NCBI RefSeq assembly: GCF_023278565.1 | Contig: NC_064676.1 | Coordinates: 2,542,001-2,606,000 of the forward strand | Length of the DNA: 64,000 bases | Origin: Colletotrichum lupini | Lineage: Eukaryota; Ascomycota; Sordariomycetes; Glomerellales; Glomerellaceae | Reading direction: 5' to 3' | Part shown: piece by piece, positions 24,481 to 36,741 of the stretch | Numbering within the stretch: the stretch's first letter is position 1 | Layout: every line of letters begins with the position of its first letter | Made by a program: the position numbers and the translations under genes | The notes under the pieces: generated by a model | Told to the model about the DNA's origin: nothing | Databases searched by the model: none | Seen by the model: only the letters and a program-made list of their open reading frames with translations

Positions 24481-27400
24481 GATGGCGGTGGCTAGCTGCG
24501 CGTTGGCGGGAGGTGAGATGAAATATGTCGGGGCCCTTCCCGCGGGTGACGAGATGCAAGAGGGCCGACAGGGTGAAGTTCGTCTGCAAGGCGGCGGAGG
24601 CTCCGATCCATAGGCTGAGCCAGATGGGACCCGACGTCGACTTATCCGGTGAGGCAGGCGGCCGTGAGCCAGACGCAACCCATGAGATGGAGATGGATAT
24701 GTGTGAGTGACCGTGTCGAGGTGTGGAAGAACGGTATATGTAAAAGGCTTGGAGCTCTATGGACCAGAAAAGAAAGTCGCGGGGGGAAGGCGCGTGGAGG
24801 TAGTGACGCGGGTGAGTGTGGAATTTGGATTATGAATGTGGGAGAAGTAGAGATGTGCGTCTGGGTTTGAGCGTGGTGGGCGGTGGTGGTGGTGATGGGT
24901 GAGGTGAGGTGAAGTGAAGTGAGTGAGGTGTGGTGGTGTAGATGAATGAGAATGTGAGTGTGAGAGACGAGACGATGGAAAAGCAAAGGGCGAGTGAGAA
25001 GCTGGGACCCCAGTAGGTAGGAAACCGACGAGGAAGGTTCGACGGATCCGCGCGACCAGGGAGAATGGAAGCAATGGAGCCAGCTGGAGAGCCGAAATCG
25101 AGCGTGTTTGTGAAGGTGGTCAAGATGGGCCAGGGAGGAAGTGATGTGGAAAGGAAGGAAGGAGACGGGAAGAAGAAGATGGGTCCAGGTCCAGACAAGC
25201 GGAAGGCAAAATGGTAAGAAACGTCGAAGAAGGTCGACCGACCCCGTACCTGCCTTTTGTTCTGAGGTGTGTAGGTGTACGGTGTACCTTTCATAGCAGC
25301 GCCGGCATGGCACCAAGTCCCGTCCAGGTCCAGGTCCATGTCCATGTCCAGGACCAGCAACCACAGCAGAGTAAAGCAAAGCAAAGCAAAAGCACCACGC
25401 ACCGACGAACCTGCACCTGATCCGTCTTTACCTCATCCACTTGCCTACCGATAGATTGGCCTACCTGCTCTTCCCACCTTAACCTGGCTTTGCGACTTGC
25501 CTTGTCTTGCCTCATCCATAAATCTGGGCTGCCGCTACGGAGACCGACTGCTACGATGGATGGCTCCCACTGCCGCAACGCAATGAAGTCGGGTGGGTAT
25601 GTAGCTCTCCCCAGCTAATCTATGGCAAGATACTCACACACACGGGGCAAGGGCCCAGGGACTTTGATGGGACAAGTAGTATTAATATGGGAGAATGGGG
25701 GGAGGGAGAGAGAGTGCGTGTGTGCGCGCCATATGGAAATCTGGAAATGTACGGATACGTACCTGCGTACCGACAGACCAATGCTAAGGTAAGCTAAAGT
25801 ACCTAATGCCTCTCCAGTCCCGTCTGGGCCAGCAGGGCGGCAGCGGGAGCAGGAAAGAAGCAACAGCAGCAACAGAAGCAGGAGAGAGAGAAAGCAGCAG
25901 CGGCAGGCCCCCCTCGCTCTCTTTTTTTTTTCTCTCTTGCGGATGGATGGGGCTGCGTGGGAGGTGAGAAGTATCGATCTGCTGCAGGTCGGGGAATGCT
26001 ACTCGCGGCTACACACAAAGTACGCGCAACTTTGGGTATCGATACGTCTCCACGACCTGCATGATACAGATGGATCCACTCTGTACCTCTGTACCCGCTC
26101 CCGCAGTCATCACTCTCGCACCAAAGACCGGGCAAGGGCCCGGCGACCTCACACCTCACCACAGGCTTGCCAACGCCGCAGAATCCAACCGCACGCCCCC
26201 CCGTCCATCTCACCACCCGTTGCCTTCTATCAGATCGTCACCGTACTTTTGCTGCGGTTTTTGCTCTTCGTTCAGTTTCTTCAATCGATTCCAAGGGTCT
26301 AGCCCCGAACTCAGTCAAAGCAAGTCATAGTTTTACTCATTCGCGTCCGCAGAGGTGCGCGCGAGTGTATGTGCGTGACGGAGGGAGGGAAAAGAGACGA
26401 CAGATTCCATCGATTGAGTGCGGCACCTTCAAGGTAAGGTTGTCAAGGAAATATCCCACAAGAGGAGAAAGAGACACAGAAACAGATGGGGAGTGGGAAA
26501 GGAAGCGAAAGTGTGAGTGGACGATGCCCAAGACCTGCATGAGGCGACGTCTGTCCCTCCGCACGCGCGCCCTCTTTCTCTGTCTCTGTCTCTCTCTCTC
26601 GCGCGCGCTCTCTCTCTCTCTCTCTCTCTCTCTTCCTATGGTCTCCGTCGTCTCCTGTCCCTGTCTAACTACACTAGCAAAATAGCCATGTCTCTGTCTC
26701 TCTCCGTGTCCCGCTCACTCGCTCGCTCGCATGGTAGCTAAGGTATTGACGTACCTTGGCTGGTACCCGTTCTCCGTGCATACGCTACCCTGCCTTCATC
26801 GGACATCAGATACCTTGCCCCGACCACATCTCTTGCTATCCGACTTGCCGAATCAATTCTGGATAAATTACATCTCGCACCTTGTGCCATCAAATCGCGC
26901 CAGCAACTTGGCCTCATCCGATGCGAGCTATCAGTCTCTTCAGTTTGCTTCGCTCGCGATCAAGTCGAGTTAACGACGTTGACGTTCAGAGAGCCTGCCG
27001 GCCGGGGCTAGCTGGCTCGTTGGGTCTGGGTATGGGTCGGGGTTCTACGCACACAGTACTTGGCATGGAAGTACGAGTACTTTGGCAGACACGCAGCGCA
27101 GCGCGGCACGAGGCGACTGCCTGGGCATTTCATGGCAAGGTGCGAGAAAGTCACTTTTGGCTGTCTTTTTTTCACCACACAATTGTTACCCAGCAGGACC
27201 ATGTCCATCCTGTCTGTCCCTCCATCTCGCCATCTGTTTTGGCACTTTCCCTGCAGTTTTGACATCGCCCGCCTTTCCTAGCCGACTAGTTCTCCTTCCT
27301 GCTTTCCTCCTTCACTTTCATTCCCAATCGCGCCCGCCTTTGAATCTGGTCAAGGTATCGACAGTCTTTCCTCTTCAACTCTTATGTCACATCACTCAAT

Positions 27401-30400
27401 TTACATCTCAAACGTTGTCCGGCATCATCCAGTCAAATCTTGATCAGCATCTTGATCGTCTTGACCTGAAGAGCCACCGAGATATCTTTCCTGCTCCTCA
27501 TCCGGTGACAAAGAGCACAGCAAAGGAATGCAGGTGCGAAGGCCCTCATAGGGACTGACAACATTGACTATCACAGTCGCCGCGCCTCCTCTGCCTCAAT
27601 TGTTGCTTGCTGATTGAAGGCTGCTGCTTATGTTCAACAGGCTAACGACTCGCCTACTTCTTCCTTCGATGCCCTTCCTAGGTTCGTTGCACCCCCGGCT
27701 TGTCCAACCCTGTGGAAACGAAGGGCTCCCTACCACGTAGGGATGTGCCCACGAGATGTCGTCCATACCCCCGTCATCATCCATGTGTGTCGGTTCCATT
27801 TCCATCCCACCTCCTGGGATACTCAGTGGCTCTTGGCCGCCCACCCCAATATCAAATCAACAGCACCTCCTGCTCTCGCCGTCTAGCGCCTGGGTTTTCC
27901 CTCTCTTTCGCCTTTCCTCAATCAAATAGGCGCCTTTTCAACCGGGCCTGTTTCTGCTTTCCTAGCCAACTATGTCTGTATTCGCATATTGCTCCAGGCT
28001 GGCCGATCGACGCCCTACATTAGATGGCTGTCTTCTCCACAAAATGGTGGCCGCATGAGGTGGTCACTTCTGGCTCAACTTGACCTGCACACCAACCGGA
28101 TGGGACGGTGCCTCATTAATGACACCCAACTTCATACGTATGCTGTCTTCCCTTGGTACTCTTTTTCTTACCCCCCCATTGTCCAATTTTCTTCCCCTTT
28201 CCAATCAGTCATAGCATGACTTCGGACAACAGACCGACCGTATTGATCCGCCATTCCCTACTACGATTTTCGCACTGAGCTTGGTTATGTGCATCAAAGC
28301 CCTGTCAAACTTATATGCACGACATGGGGGTAACAAATTCCGGAGGTTATCACGGCAACGCTTCCAATGTCCCCCGCTGTCGGTATTGAGCACCCTTCTT
28401 TTGCCACCCTCACCCCTTTCCTTAATCTGAACCTCACCTCTCGGCGGATTATCCCATCGTGTGCCAGTTCGCCTGGCATGCAATCTGGGTTTTTGTCAAT
28501 TACCAGCCCCAGCACTGGTTGTAAACCCAGCCAAGTCGAGACACAGCTGATGCTTCTGACGGATGCAATTCCACATCGTCAATATCTTCCTAATAATCAC
28601 TATTCTGCGGAATCAAATGACATGGATTTTTGCACGTGAGCTGTGCGGATACGGCACGTTGTTGGTGGCAGATCAGCCTTGGGCCTCGACCATTTTTGCA
28701 TCGGTCTTTAGCTTCTTGGGAAACCTACACTCTGAGTTACCGTCTGACACTGTAAGGTTCTCATATGAAATGGCGGGTCACCCAAGCCACGCAACCAAGT
28801 TTCCCGTCTGAGAATCAATGAGAGGTAAAGAGCGACAGCTTCAATCAGCAGAGCGAGAGCTGCATCGACAGAGCAGTCAGATGCCGACCGTTGCCCGCCC
28901 AGCTTCCGAGGCAAGGCGCGCGCACCACCACACAGAGCACTTGAGGACTACAGATGAGATCGAGGCACACTGGGTCCCGCTCCCGCATTCCCGGGACTTG
29001 TTCTTAGGCGAGTGCAATATCCTATTGACGTTTCTGGCGACCGTCCGGTTTGAAGACACATCAGCGCAAACAATACTACGATGTGTTTCAAAGTTCAAAC
29101 CACAAGCCAGCTCGACCCATTCCCTCCTGGCACGGAGACTCAGCGCGCTGAGGTTTAAGGCGTCGTGGAGAGACAGGTAAGGTACGTAGTACATGGTCAT
29201 GTATCCCAACGGATACGTACCGACTTGGACGTCGGAGTGGAGCCGCAAGGGACCGCTGGCAGACGACTAAGAGGTACGTATCTTTCCTCCACCATTCCAG
29301 GAGTGGCGGCACTACCTTACCTAAGACAACTCGAACGTACCTTATCCCAACGATGATGGGAGACCTGGAGGAACCTTTCTCTCTCGTTCTCTCACCTCCA
29401 AGACACTTGTTTTGAAGGTTTTACACAATCGGTGTCAGGACCTTCAAATCAGTTTTATTTGAAGAGTGAAACAAAAGGGCACTACTTGCTTTTGTCTCTA
29501 GCAGAGATACTGCGGAGTGAAGTTGGTGCTTTCACAGCTTGGGCCACGACCGCGCCGCAAGCCATCGGCGGCAGCGACCGCATCGCGCGAAACAAACGGG
29601 GGGCCAGCCTCGGCGAGCGCGACTAATGAGGTGAGGAGTTCTCCGTGGTGTGCAATCGACAACGGGTGTGTACACCCACAAGGCGTACAAGCAGCTGCTT
29701 CCAATCTAAGTCTGGATTGTGCAGCCCTGGAGCCGAACGACGAATGGGCCACGTCTTTCTTCTTATGAGCCAAAAATCCATTTACCCCCTTTGTCGCCAT
29801 CGAATGCTCTCTCTCTGGCGATGGGGATATCCTGCCATTCCATTTGCTGGGTTTCTCAGCAATGTCCACGATATCGAATCCCACCCTTAGCTACATGTGG
29901 CTACCTTGGTCGGAAATACAAGCAGTTCGTTCACGAGTCAATCGAGCGCCCACATTTCAGCATCGCGCACAGCTTTCCACGATTGCTCTCAAGGGAACAT
30001 ATAAGATGAAAAGGATTGAAACGACCAAAATCGTGATGGCTGCCCGGAGTGCTTCTGTCGACTGGATATTATTTGGACGCAATGGCTTTCGCGATCGGTG
30101 GTGAAGCCCACTAGCGGCAGACGGGGGACGTCAGAAAAACCAGATAAGATTGACCGCATTTGTCGGTTGGTCCGGCACGCCGCACAAGAGAGGGAAAAAA
30201 GGAAGGGCACCACATGCCACATGTTGCCAGGGGCCGATCGCTGACCAGCAACAAGCGCATTCCCGGCCATTTCCAATCACTCCTAATCTACCGGCTTCCA
30301 AGTTATGCGCTGCCTTGAACCCCGACTCGTTTCATCGAATGGAACCCAAGGTCAATACTGCGTATGCAACTTAGGCAGTGGGAGAGCGCGACATTTTTAT

Positions 30401-32132
30401 CGTGAAGATCCGACTTTCACTTAAATGTCAGCGGTAACGCACCAAGGCACACGAGGCAATCGCTCACCCGGTCGGACCAATGGCCATATGCCCTGCGCCG
30501 AGTCATCGACGCCCCGACTGGAATTGACAATATTGGACCTCGAACCTGGCTGGGCCTGTGCCGGAGTTAGTCCCTACGCAGCATATGTCTGCCCTCGAAT
30601 CTGGTGCTCCGAGCGTGACATGCACAAGGTATGTTCCAGCTGATCTACTGCTACTGGACTGGCTCTACAGGTGCAACTGGCTGCATCGATGTGGGAAAAG
30701 GTATAAGATGAAGGCCAAGACGTGGGATAGGCTTGACCGAGGTGACAATTTTCGATGCAGTCATTGAGCTGCCAGTACATAGAGTCAGGCTTTAGCTCGC
30801 TGTATCCATCAGGTTGACGAATAGCCTCACTCTACGTCGGCGACAGTGTTGGTCATCGAAGGAGGGGAGCCCTTCTGGCTGACCATCTTCGTCATTGGGA
30901 GATGGGGTCGTGATCACTGGTGGTGGCAGGCCATGACGGAGCGTTAAGGAATATGTGGGGCCGACTTGAGGATCCCTGTATTGTGACAGGGTCTTGCTCC
31001 TCACCAAAGCTAGGCATTGGGGACCCGATACTTTCCATTCCCTTACCTTACCTTACTGTGTATAATCCTTACCGTATGGTTCCAATGCTCCAATACCACT
31101 TGCTCTGGAACCTGGATCATCCTTCGCCCAAACGAATTTGTTCTGCGGTGTAGTTTGGGTTCCTGATGGCTGCTGCTGGCCACCTGTCCGGTGCCTCTTA
31201 CAAAGGAACCGGACCCCCTTGCCCCCAACGCGCGCTGAGAGGCTGACCTGTCCCGCCCTGCCCTTTGTCTTTTCGACTGCGGGTTCTTGTCTTCCATTGC
31301 CAATGGTCGTTAAACGGAGACTACCTATCCAGACTTCTTCCCTCCGCACCCCCGATCCCATCCCGTCCAGTCTCTTACAGCTCAGACAAGCGCCCCCCCC
31401 CCCGGGGCCAAGCGAACTTGGTCTCCCCTCAAAATCTAACCATCACTTGGGGCAGCCCGTAGCCCCCATCGGCTCAAGGTTATCTAGTCCAGTCCCTGAC
31501 TGCCTACCTTAGTCGGCCCCGATTCCAACAGATTTCTGCAACAGCGATGGAAGGTCAGTGCCACGTCTGGTCTATGGAGTAAGGTAGGTAGTCAGCCACG
31601 CAGGTCACCAGTGGTACTCCACCAGACTGGGTGTGAGAAGTGTGGCTCGGCCTCAAGTGGGGGCGGTCTGACCGGTGCGTCTAGAGTACGTATTCGCGAC
31701 CCCGTCGACCGGCCGATTCCAGAAGCTCGACTTTCACCTGGTGGTTAAATTTCGGGCGGCACATGAGGTAATACCTGCCACACCGGCCGTCTTCCGTCAC
31801 GGTGCTGATGCTGAGGTAACCAAACCACATCCTCCAACACATGATTTCGCGTGGCCCAGCAGAAGCGGGTCATCCCTGCTGCTGCCTTCCACACGTTCTG
31901 CAGGACGCGCTTTCCCCAATTTTTAGCAACAAGCGTTGCATCACCAACAGGAAGTAGCTGCCTGCCGATGCAGTCCCATGCACAACAACATTCAAGTCTG
32001 ATGCTGGGACCCATTCCATTTCACTTCTCTGCTCGTCCTTTTGCTGCCTTGGCTTTTGCATCTAACTGCAAATTTGGATTTGCCCTGTTTCAATGGACTG
32101 CATTTTGACGTTTGGTGACATCTTGCTTCACA
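24481..32132. other. 7.7-kb gene-free region upstream of SNT2 and the HELQ gene
   Basis: Between divergent starts of SNT2 and the helicase gene. Many ORFs of 60-250 codons overlap in several frames, but none shows a domain, codon bias or splice-consistent extension. The SNT2-proximal 1.5 kb is dominated by purine/pyrimidine-asymmetric and short tandem tracts (GTGAGGTGAGGTGAAGTGAA-like near 24.90 kb, CCAGGTC/CCATGTC hexamers near 25.33 kb). A long CT microsatellite lies at 26.58-26.63 kb. ACCTTA/GTACCT-type elements recur at about 25.75, 26.74, 29.18-29.34, 31.05 and 31.58 kb, and there is a poly-C run near 31.39 kb. A long leader, noncoding RNA or unrecognised small gene cannot be excluded. 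Confidence 0.45.
26583..26634. repeat. CT/CG dinucleotide microsatellite
   Basis: About 50 bp of nearly pure pyrimidine CT repeats interrupted by a short GCGCGCG run. It lies inside the long gene-free region and gives artefactual Ser/Leu-rich ORFs. Confidence 0.9.
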
Positions 32133-35100
32133 ATGGCCACTAATAACAGCATCTGGCACAAAACATCCGTCGAGGTTGCCGAGGAGCAAGGCCGGAGATA
32201 TCACGCCGTGACAACCACAATTGCTGGGCAGAAACGACCTCGCGCTGAGTCTGCCCATCCCACTGCGCCGAAACCAACAATCTTGCCCAGTCACACCTCG
32301 CTAGTGCAGAGAGCATCAAGTTTACCACCTGGGCCCCCGAAGCTTGTCGCGAGCCCGATCATCTCATTGAGCCCGGCGGCTACTCAAGGTCCATCTGAAT
32401 ACACACAGCGAAGAGAGCTCCAGCCCACGCCTTCGTCGTCTTCGGATCCCTTACTCGCTCTTGCCCATCCGTATTATGGACTTCCACGTTCCTTGGTCCG
32501 GAACTTCTACAGCCTGGGTATCAAAATAATGTATCCATGGCAAAAAGCATGCCTTCGCGGACCGGGGCTTCTCGCTGGCGAAAGAAACCTCGTTTATAGT
32601 GCTCCGACCGGAGGTGGAAAGTCTCTCGTGGCTGACGGCAAGTTCGTCCATCATTCTAGCTGACACAGGACTGACTAGACGACAGTCTTGATGCTGAAGA
32701 GGGTGCTCGAGGAAAAGAACGCCAAGGTCCTTTTGGTTCTACCCTATGTCGCCCTTGTACAGGAAAAGGTCCGTTGGCTTCGAAACATCGTCCAGGGCGT
32801 AATGAAACCAAAAGATGAGATTGACGACGAAAAACGCATCTGGAGGCAGCGAGCAGACGAAGGCACGATCAGGGTCATTGGGTTCTTTGGGGGAAGCAAG
32901 ATTAAGCCAACTTGGTCCGACTTTGACATTGGCGTGTGTACCATAGAGAAGGTGGGAAGCATACGGCCTACGCCTTGGATTCAGCTAACTTTGACCCGAC
33001 AGGCCAACGCACTTGTCAATACGGCGATAGATGATTGCACCATTAAACATTTAAAGTCAGTTGTCCTTGACGAACTTCACATGATCGACGATGACCATCG
33101 CGGGTATCTGATGGAATTAATGGGCACAAAGTTGCTCACCCTGCCTCAACCGGTGCAAATCATCGGCATGAGCGCTACCATGTCTGTGGGTGCGATCTTG
33201 CTGCAGATTTTCAGCCACGGCATATTCTGACACGACATCTTAGAACATCAGTCTCTTGGCTACGTGGCTGGGAGCTCATTCGTATGAAACGCGCTATCGT
33301 CCAGTGCCGATCGAAGAACATCTCGTTTACGAGGGCAACATATACCCAGCGACAACGACAAGCGAGCTGCTGAAGACGGCCAAGAACCTTAATACAGCCA
33401 CTCAAAAGACGGGATCAAGAGCCACAAGACGCATAGAACCTTCCGGTCACAAGGAATTCCAAGATCCCGTACTCAACGCTGTTGTTTCACTTGCTAGCGA
33501 GACTGCTAAGGCTGGCTACGGAGCCTTGGTCTTCGCCAGCAGTCGTTACGGCTGTGAAGCAGACGCCCGTTGGATTGCCAAAGTCATGCCTGCTGTAGAC
33601 GAGCTCGAATCTGGTCTAGTTGAGAAGAGGACTGAACTCATGGCCGAGTTGCGTAGTCTCGGAACAGGTATCGATCCTGTTCTGGAAGAGACGGTACCCA
33701 TGGGCGTTGCATTTCACCGTCAGTCCAACCACGAAACTTTGACAAGCTGAAGAACTAACATAATCATATTCAGATGTCAGTTCACATTAGATGCCGTGTC
33801 ATTGAATCAGTAGCTAAATGTTGCAGGCGGGTCTTACCACGGAAGAACGAGACATCATCGCCAATGCATACGATGCTGGGACACTCAAAGTGTGTGTAGC
33901 AACATGTAGCTTAGCAGCTGGCATAAACTTGTAAGTCCAGTGGTGTGGCACAATCGTGTGTTGATTTGCTGACAGCTTTGAGGCCGGCACGACGAGTAAT
34001 TCTTCACAATGCTCGTATGGGAAGAGATTTTGTAGGGCCATCGATGCTCAGACAGATGCGTGGACGGGCCGGTCGCAAGGGAAAGGACGAAGTCGGAGAA
34101 ACCTACCTGTGCTGCCGAAAGGACGATCTTGAGCAGGTTGTCGACTTGATGCACGCTGAGATACCGCAAATCACAAGCGGGTTGATGACGGACAGAAAGC
34201 GAATACAAAGGTCAGAGACTCGGCATAAACGCGCAGTAGTATCCATCGTGCTAACAGTACTCAGAGCACTTTTGGAAGTCATTGCCATACGGTTAGCAAC
34301 AAGCCGAGATGCGCTGGACGAGTACATAACAAAGACTTTGCTAAGCCACTCTGGGCCTCTGGAGTCCCTCCAAGACTGCGTCGAGGTCAGCCTCAGAAAT
34401 CTGACGAACATGGGCTTTGTGTCCGTAGACGACTGCGAGAACTACCAACCGACAAAACTTGGGAGGGCCATTGTGGCTTCTGCATTGGATCCTGAAGATG
34501 GTGTCTTCATCCACAAGGAACTGGAAAGGGCGCTTCAAGCATTTGTTATGGACGGAGAGATGCATATCCTTTACACTTTCACACCCGTCCAGGACTCTGG
34601 CATCAACATCAACTGGCAAGTCTTCAGGAACGAGATGGACAATATGGATGAAAGTGGACATAGAGTTCTCGGTTTCCTTGGGCTTAAGCGTGCTGTAATC
34701 AACCGGCTGTAGGTACTCCTCGCGCCCTTTTTTGATGTCGCTAACCGTGATCAGAGCGCAGGGTAGTGCACTCAAAGAAACGACTGCTGAGGAGAAAGAA
34801 GTAGTTCGTGTACACCGTCGGTTTTACATGGCCTTTCAATTACGAGACCTGTGTAACGAGATGCCCATCCACGTTGTGGCGCGAAAGTACGATGTGCCGC
34901 GAGGTGCCGTTCAAACCCTATCCCAAACTTGCAATGGGTTTGCGGCTGGAATGGTCAAATTCTGCGAATACATGGATTGGGGGTAAGTCGAACTACGCGC
35001 CACACGGGTAGTAGATTAATCGCTAATCGCATCGGCCAGCGTTATGTCTGCTGCATTAGATCACTTTTCAGACCGTTTGAGAGCTGGGGCAAAAGCCGAC

Positions 35101-35560
35101 TTGCTGGCCTTGGCAAAGATCACTTTTGTGAAGAGTCGGACAGCGTAAGTTGCGCGACCGGGGAATGCGTCGGAATATCGTCTAACTTTGTGGAACAGAA
35201 GAGTCTTTTGGGAGAACGGTTTTCGCAGCATTGCGGCCATCGCAAATGCTGATCCCAACGAGCTCCTACCAATTCTGATGCAGGTAAGCAGGCGACGGAA
35301 CTCTTGATTGATAACAACCTCATTGTTTGACAGGCTCAACCAAGTAAACTGCGCATCAAGGAGCAGGAAAGTATCAAATACGAAGGAAAACTCATGGCCA
35401 AGGCCAGGGTCATCTCGGATTCGGCCAACCGACTGTGGCGTAAGTCAAACCGAGAGACATATCGGCGCCGTTGGTGGACTGTAAGTCGGGCTAGCACAGC
35501 AGCTGACTATACTTGCGTACAGGTATTCAAATGCAACAGGAAGTCTATGAGGAAGAATGA
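32133..35560 (+). CDS. HELQ/Hel308-type DNA repair helicase (MUS-301 family), 13 exons
   Basis: Superfamily 2 ATP-dependent DNA helicase acting at stalled forks and crosslinks; no polymerase domain follows, so HELQ/MUS-301 rather than Pol theta. Exons: 32133..32637, 32686..32951, 33003..33185, 33244..33718, 33774..33775, 33827..33930, 33983..34210, 34265..34708, 34755..34982, 35040..35144, 35199..35283, 35334..35439, 35523..35560; 922 aa. Motifs: Walker A SAPTGGGKS (K163), DELH 280-283, MSATMS, GVAFHHAGLTTEER, RQMRGRAGRKG. The C-terminal part holds the winged-helix and ratchet regions and a helix-hairpin-like segment (FRSIAAIANADPNELLPIL). Two oddities are needed for a continuous frame: intron 1 is GC-AG (GCAAGT donor), and a 2-nt exon supplies AT of the second His of FHHAG. 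Two GTAAGT donors compete at the 3' end. Confidence 0.88.
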
Positions 35561-36741
35561 CCAACATGTCGGAGGTTGTTGGCAACGGTTGGAGCGGCCT
35601 ACAGCACGCTCTTTACTTGCAGCTTGGTAGCACCGCGGCCGTTACGAAGCTGGTACATCGTACCCGGGCATTTGGCTATGGTGCTCATAGGCTCTTTTTA
35701 CTACCTCCCGCAATAGATGCGCATGCATGCCGTCGCACATCCGCCAATAATTGGTGACGAAGATGCCTAACCTGCATTGCATCGGATGGTGGCCCCTCCC
35801 ACCGCATTCGCAGGGCCGGATATTAACGCGAAGTGCGTGTGATAGAGGGCCGCTCCCACCGCTACTCTGGGTCCCCGTGGCTTCTCAGTGGTCTGACTAG
35901 CCGCGATTTTGGAACAAGGCCGTAGACCGACAGCAACCAACACGAAAAAAAGGTGCAACGGTGTAAGACAACCAAACGCAACTCAGGTTCATCACATGGC
36001 ACCCGCAGTACGGTGCTGCATTTGCCTGCGTCCCGTTCCGGAGGTGCGCATAGGTCCAGACAGGCACCCACGCCAAGACTGACCTGGGTCCTAGACACCC
36101 ACGGCGACGGATTGCATAGGAAGCAGACCGAGGTGGGTGGCATTCCTGGGAATGTTCGCTAGAGAAATAGAGCCACAACCGATCGACCTAGGAATGGCAA
36201 ACCCAGCGCAAATCCCGGGTGGCACCTGACATGCAATCGATTCTTCTATGCGACAACACAACCGTTCATGCGCGAGTTACACAGCAGGGGAGACGGGAAA
36301 AGCAAAGAATCTGACTCTGTCCCGAAAGGGTTTTGTCCGGCGGACCTCTAGTGACCGAGGTGCGCCTCGCCATAGGTAGTTGGCGGTCGCGCCCAGAAGG
36401 CTCGCGACCAACAAAGGTCTGACAGCCACCGCCCACCGAGCTACCCACCCTCATCCGTCTTGTTCGACATTTGCATATAGCTGTGGGTGTGGCTGCCTGA
36501 CCTCGGTCTGGTACAAGTCTAAGCTATATGAAGCGGTTGTTCCTTGTCTCCGAAATGCGCTCTCATGTTCCTCTCTCTCCTTCTTGTTTTTGTTTTCTCG
36601 TGGTTCTTCGACTCGACTTGTTCATTTTCTCTTCTGGTCACCTGTTACAGCTCATCAGAAAACAAGATCGTGAGGTCCGGCCTCGCAACAGTTCCTACAG
36701 AGTCGAACTGATTCAACCTCGTACACTGACTGCATTGCGAA
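35561..36741. other. Intergenic between the HELQ and BTB genes
   Basis: 1.18 kb, tandem orientation of the flanking genes. It must carry the 3' UTR of the helicase and the promoter of the BTB gene; the last 200 bp are CT-rich (TCTCCTTCTTG-type). No gene recognised. Confidence 0.5.

Noticed and set aside
24642..25379. 245-codon Ser/His/Thr-rich ORF upstream of SNT2
   Set aside because: Arises from simple tandem tracts; three overlapping frames are equally open.
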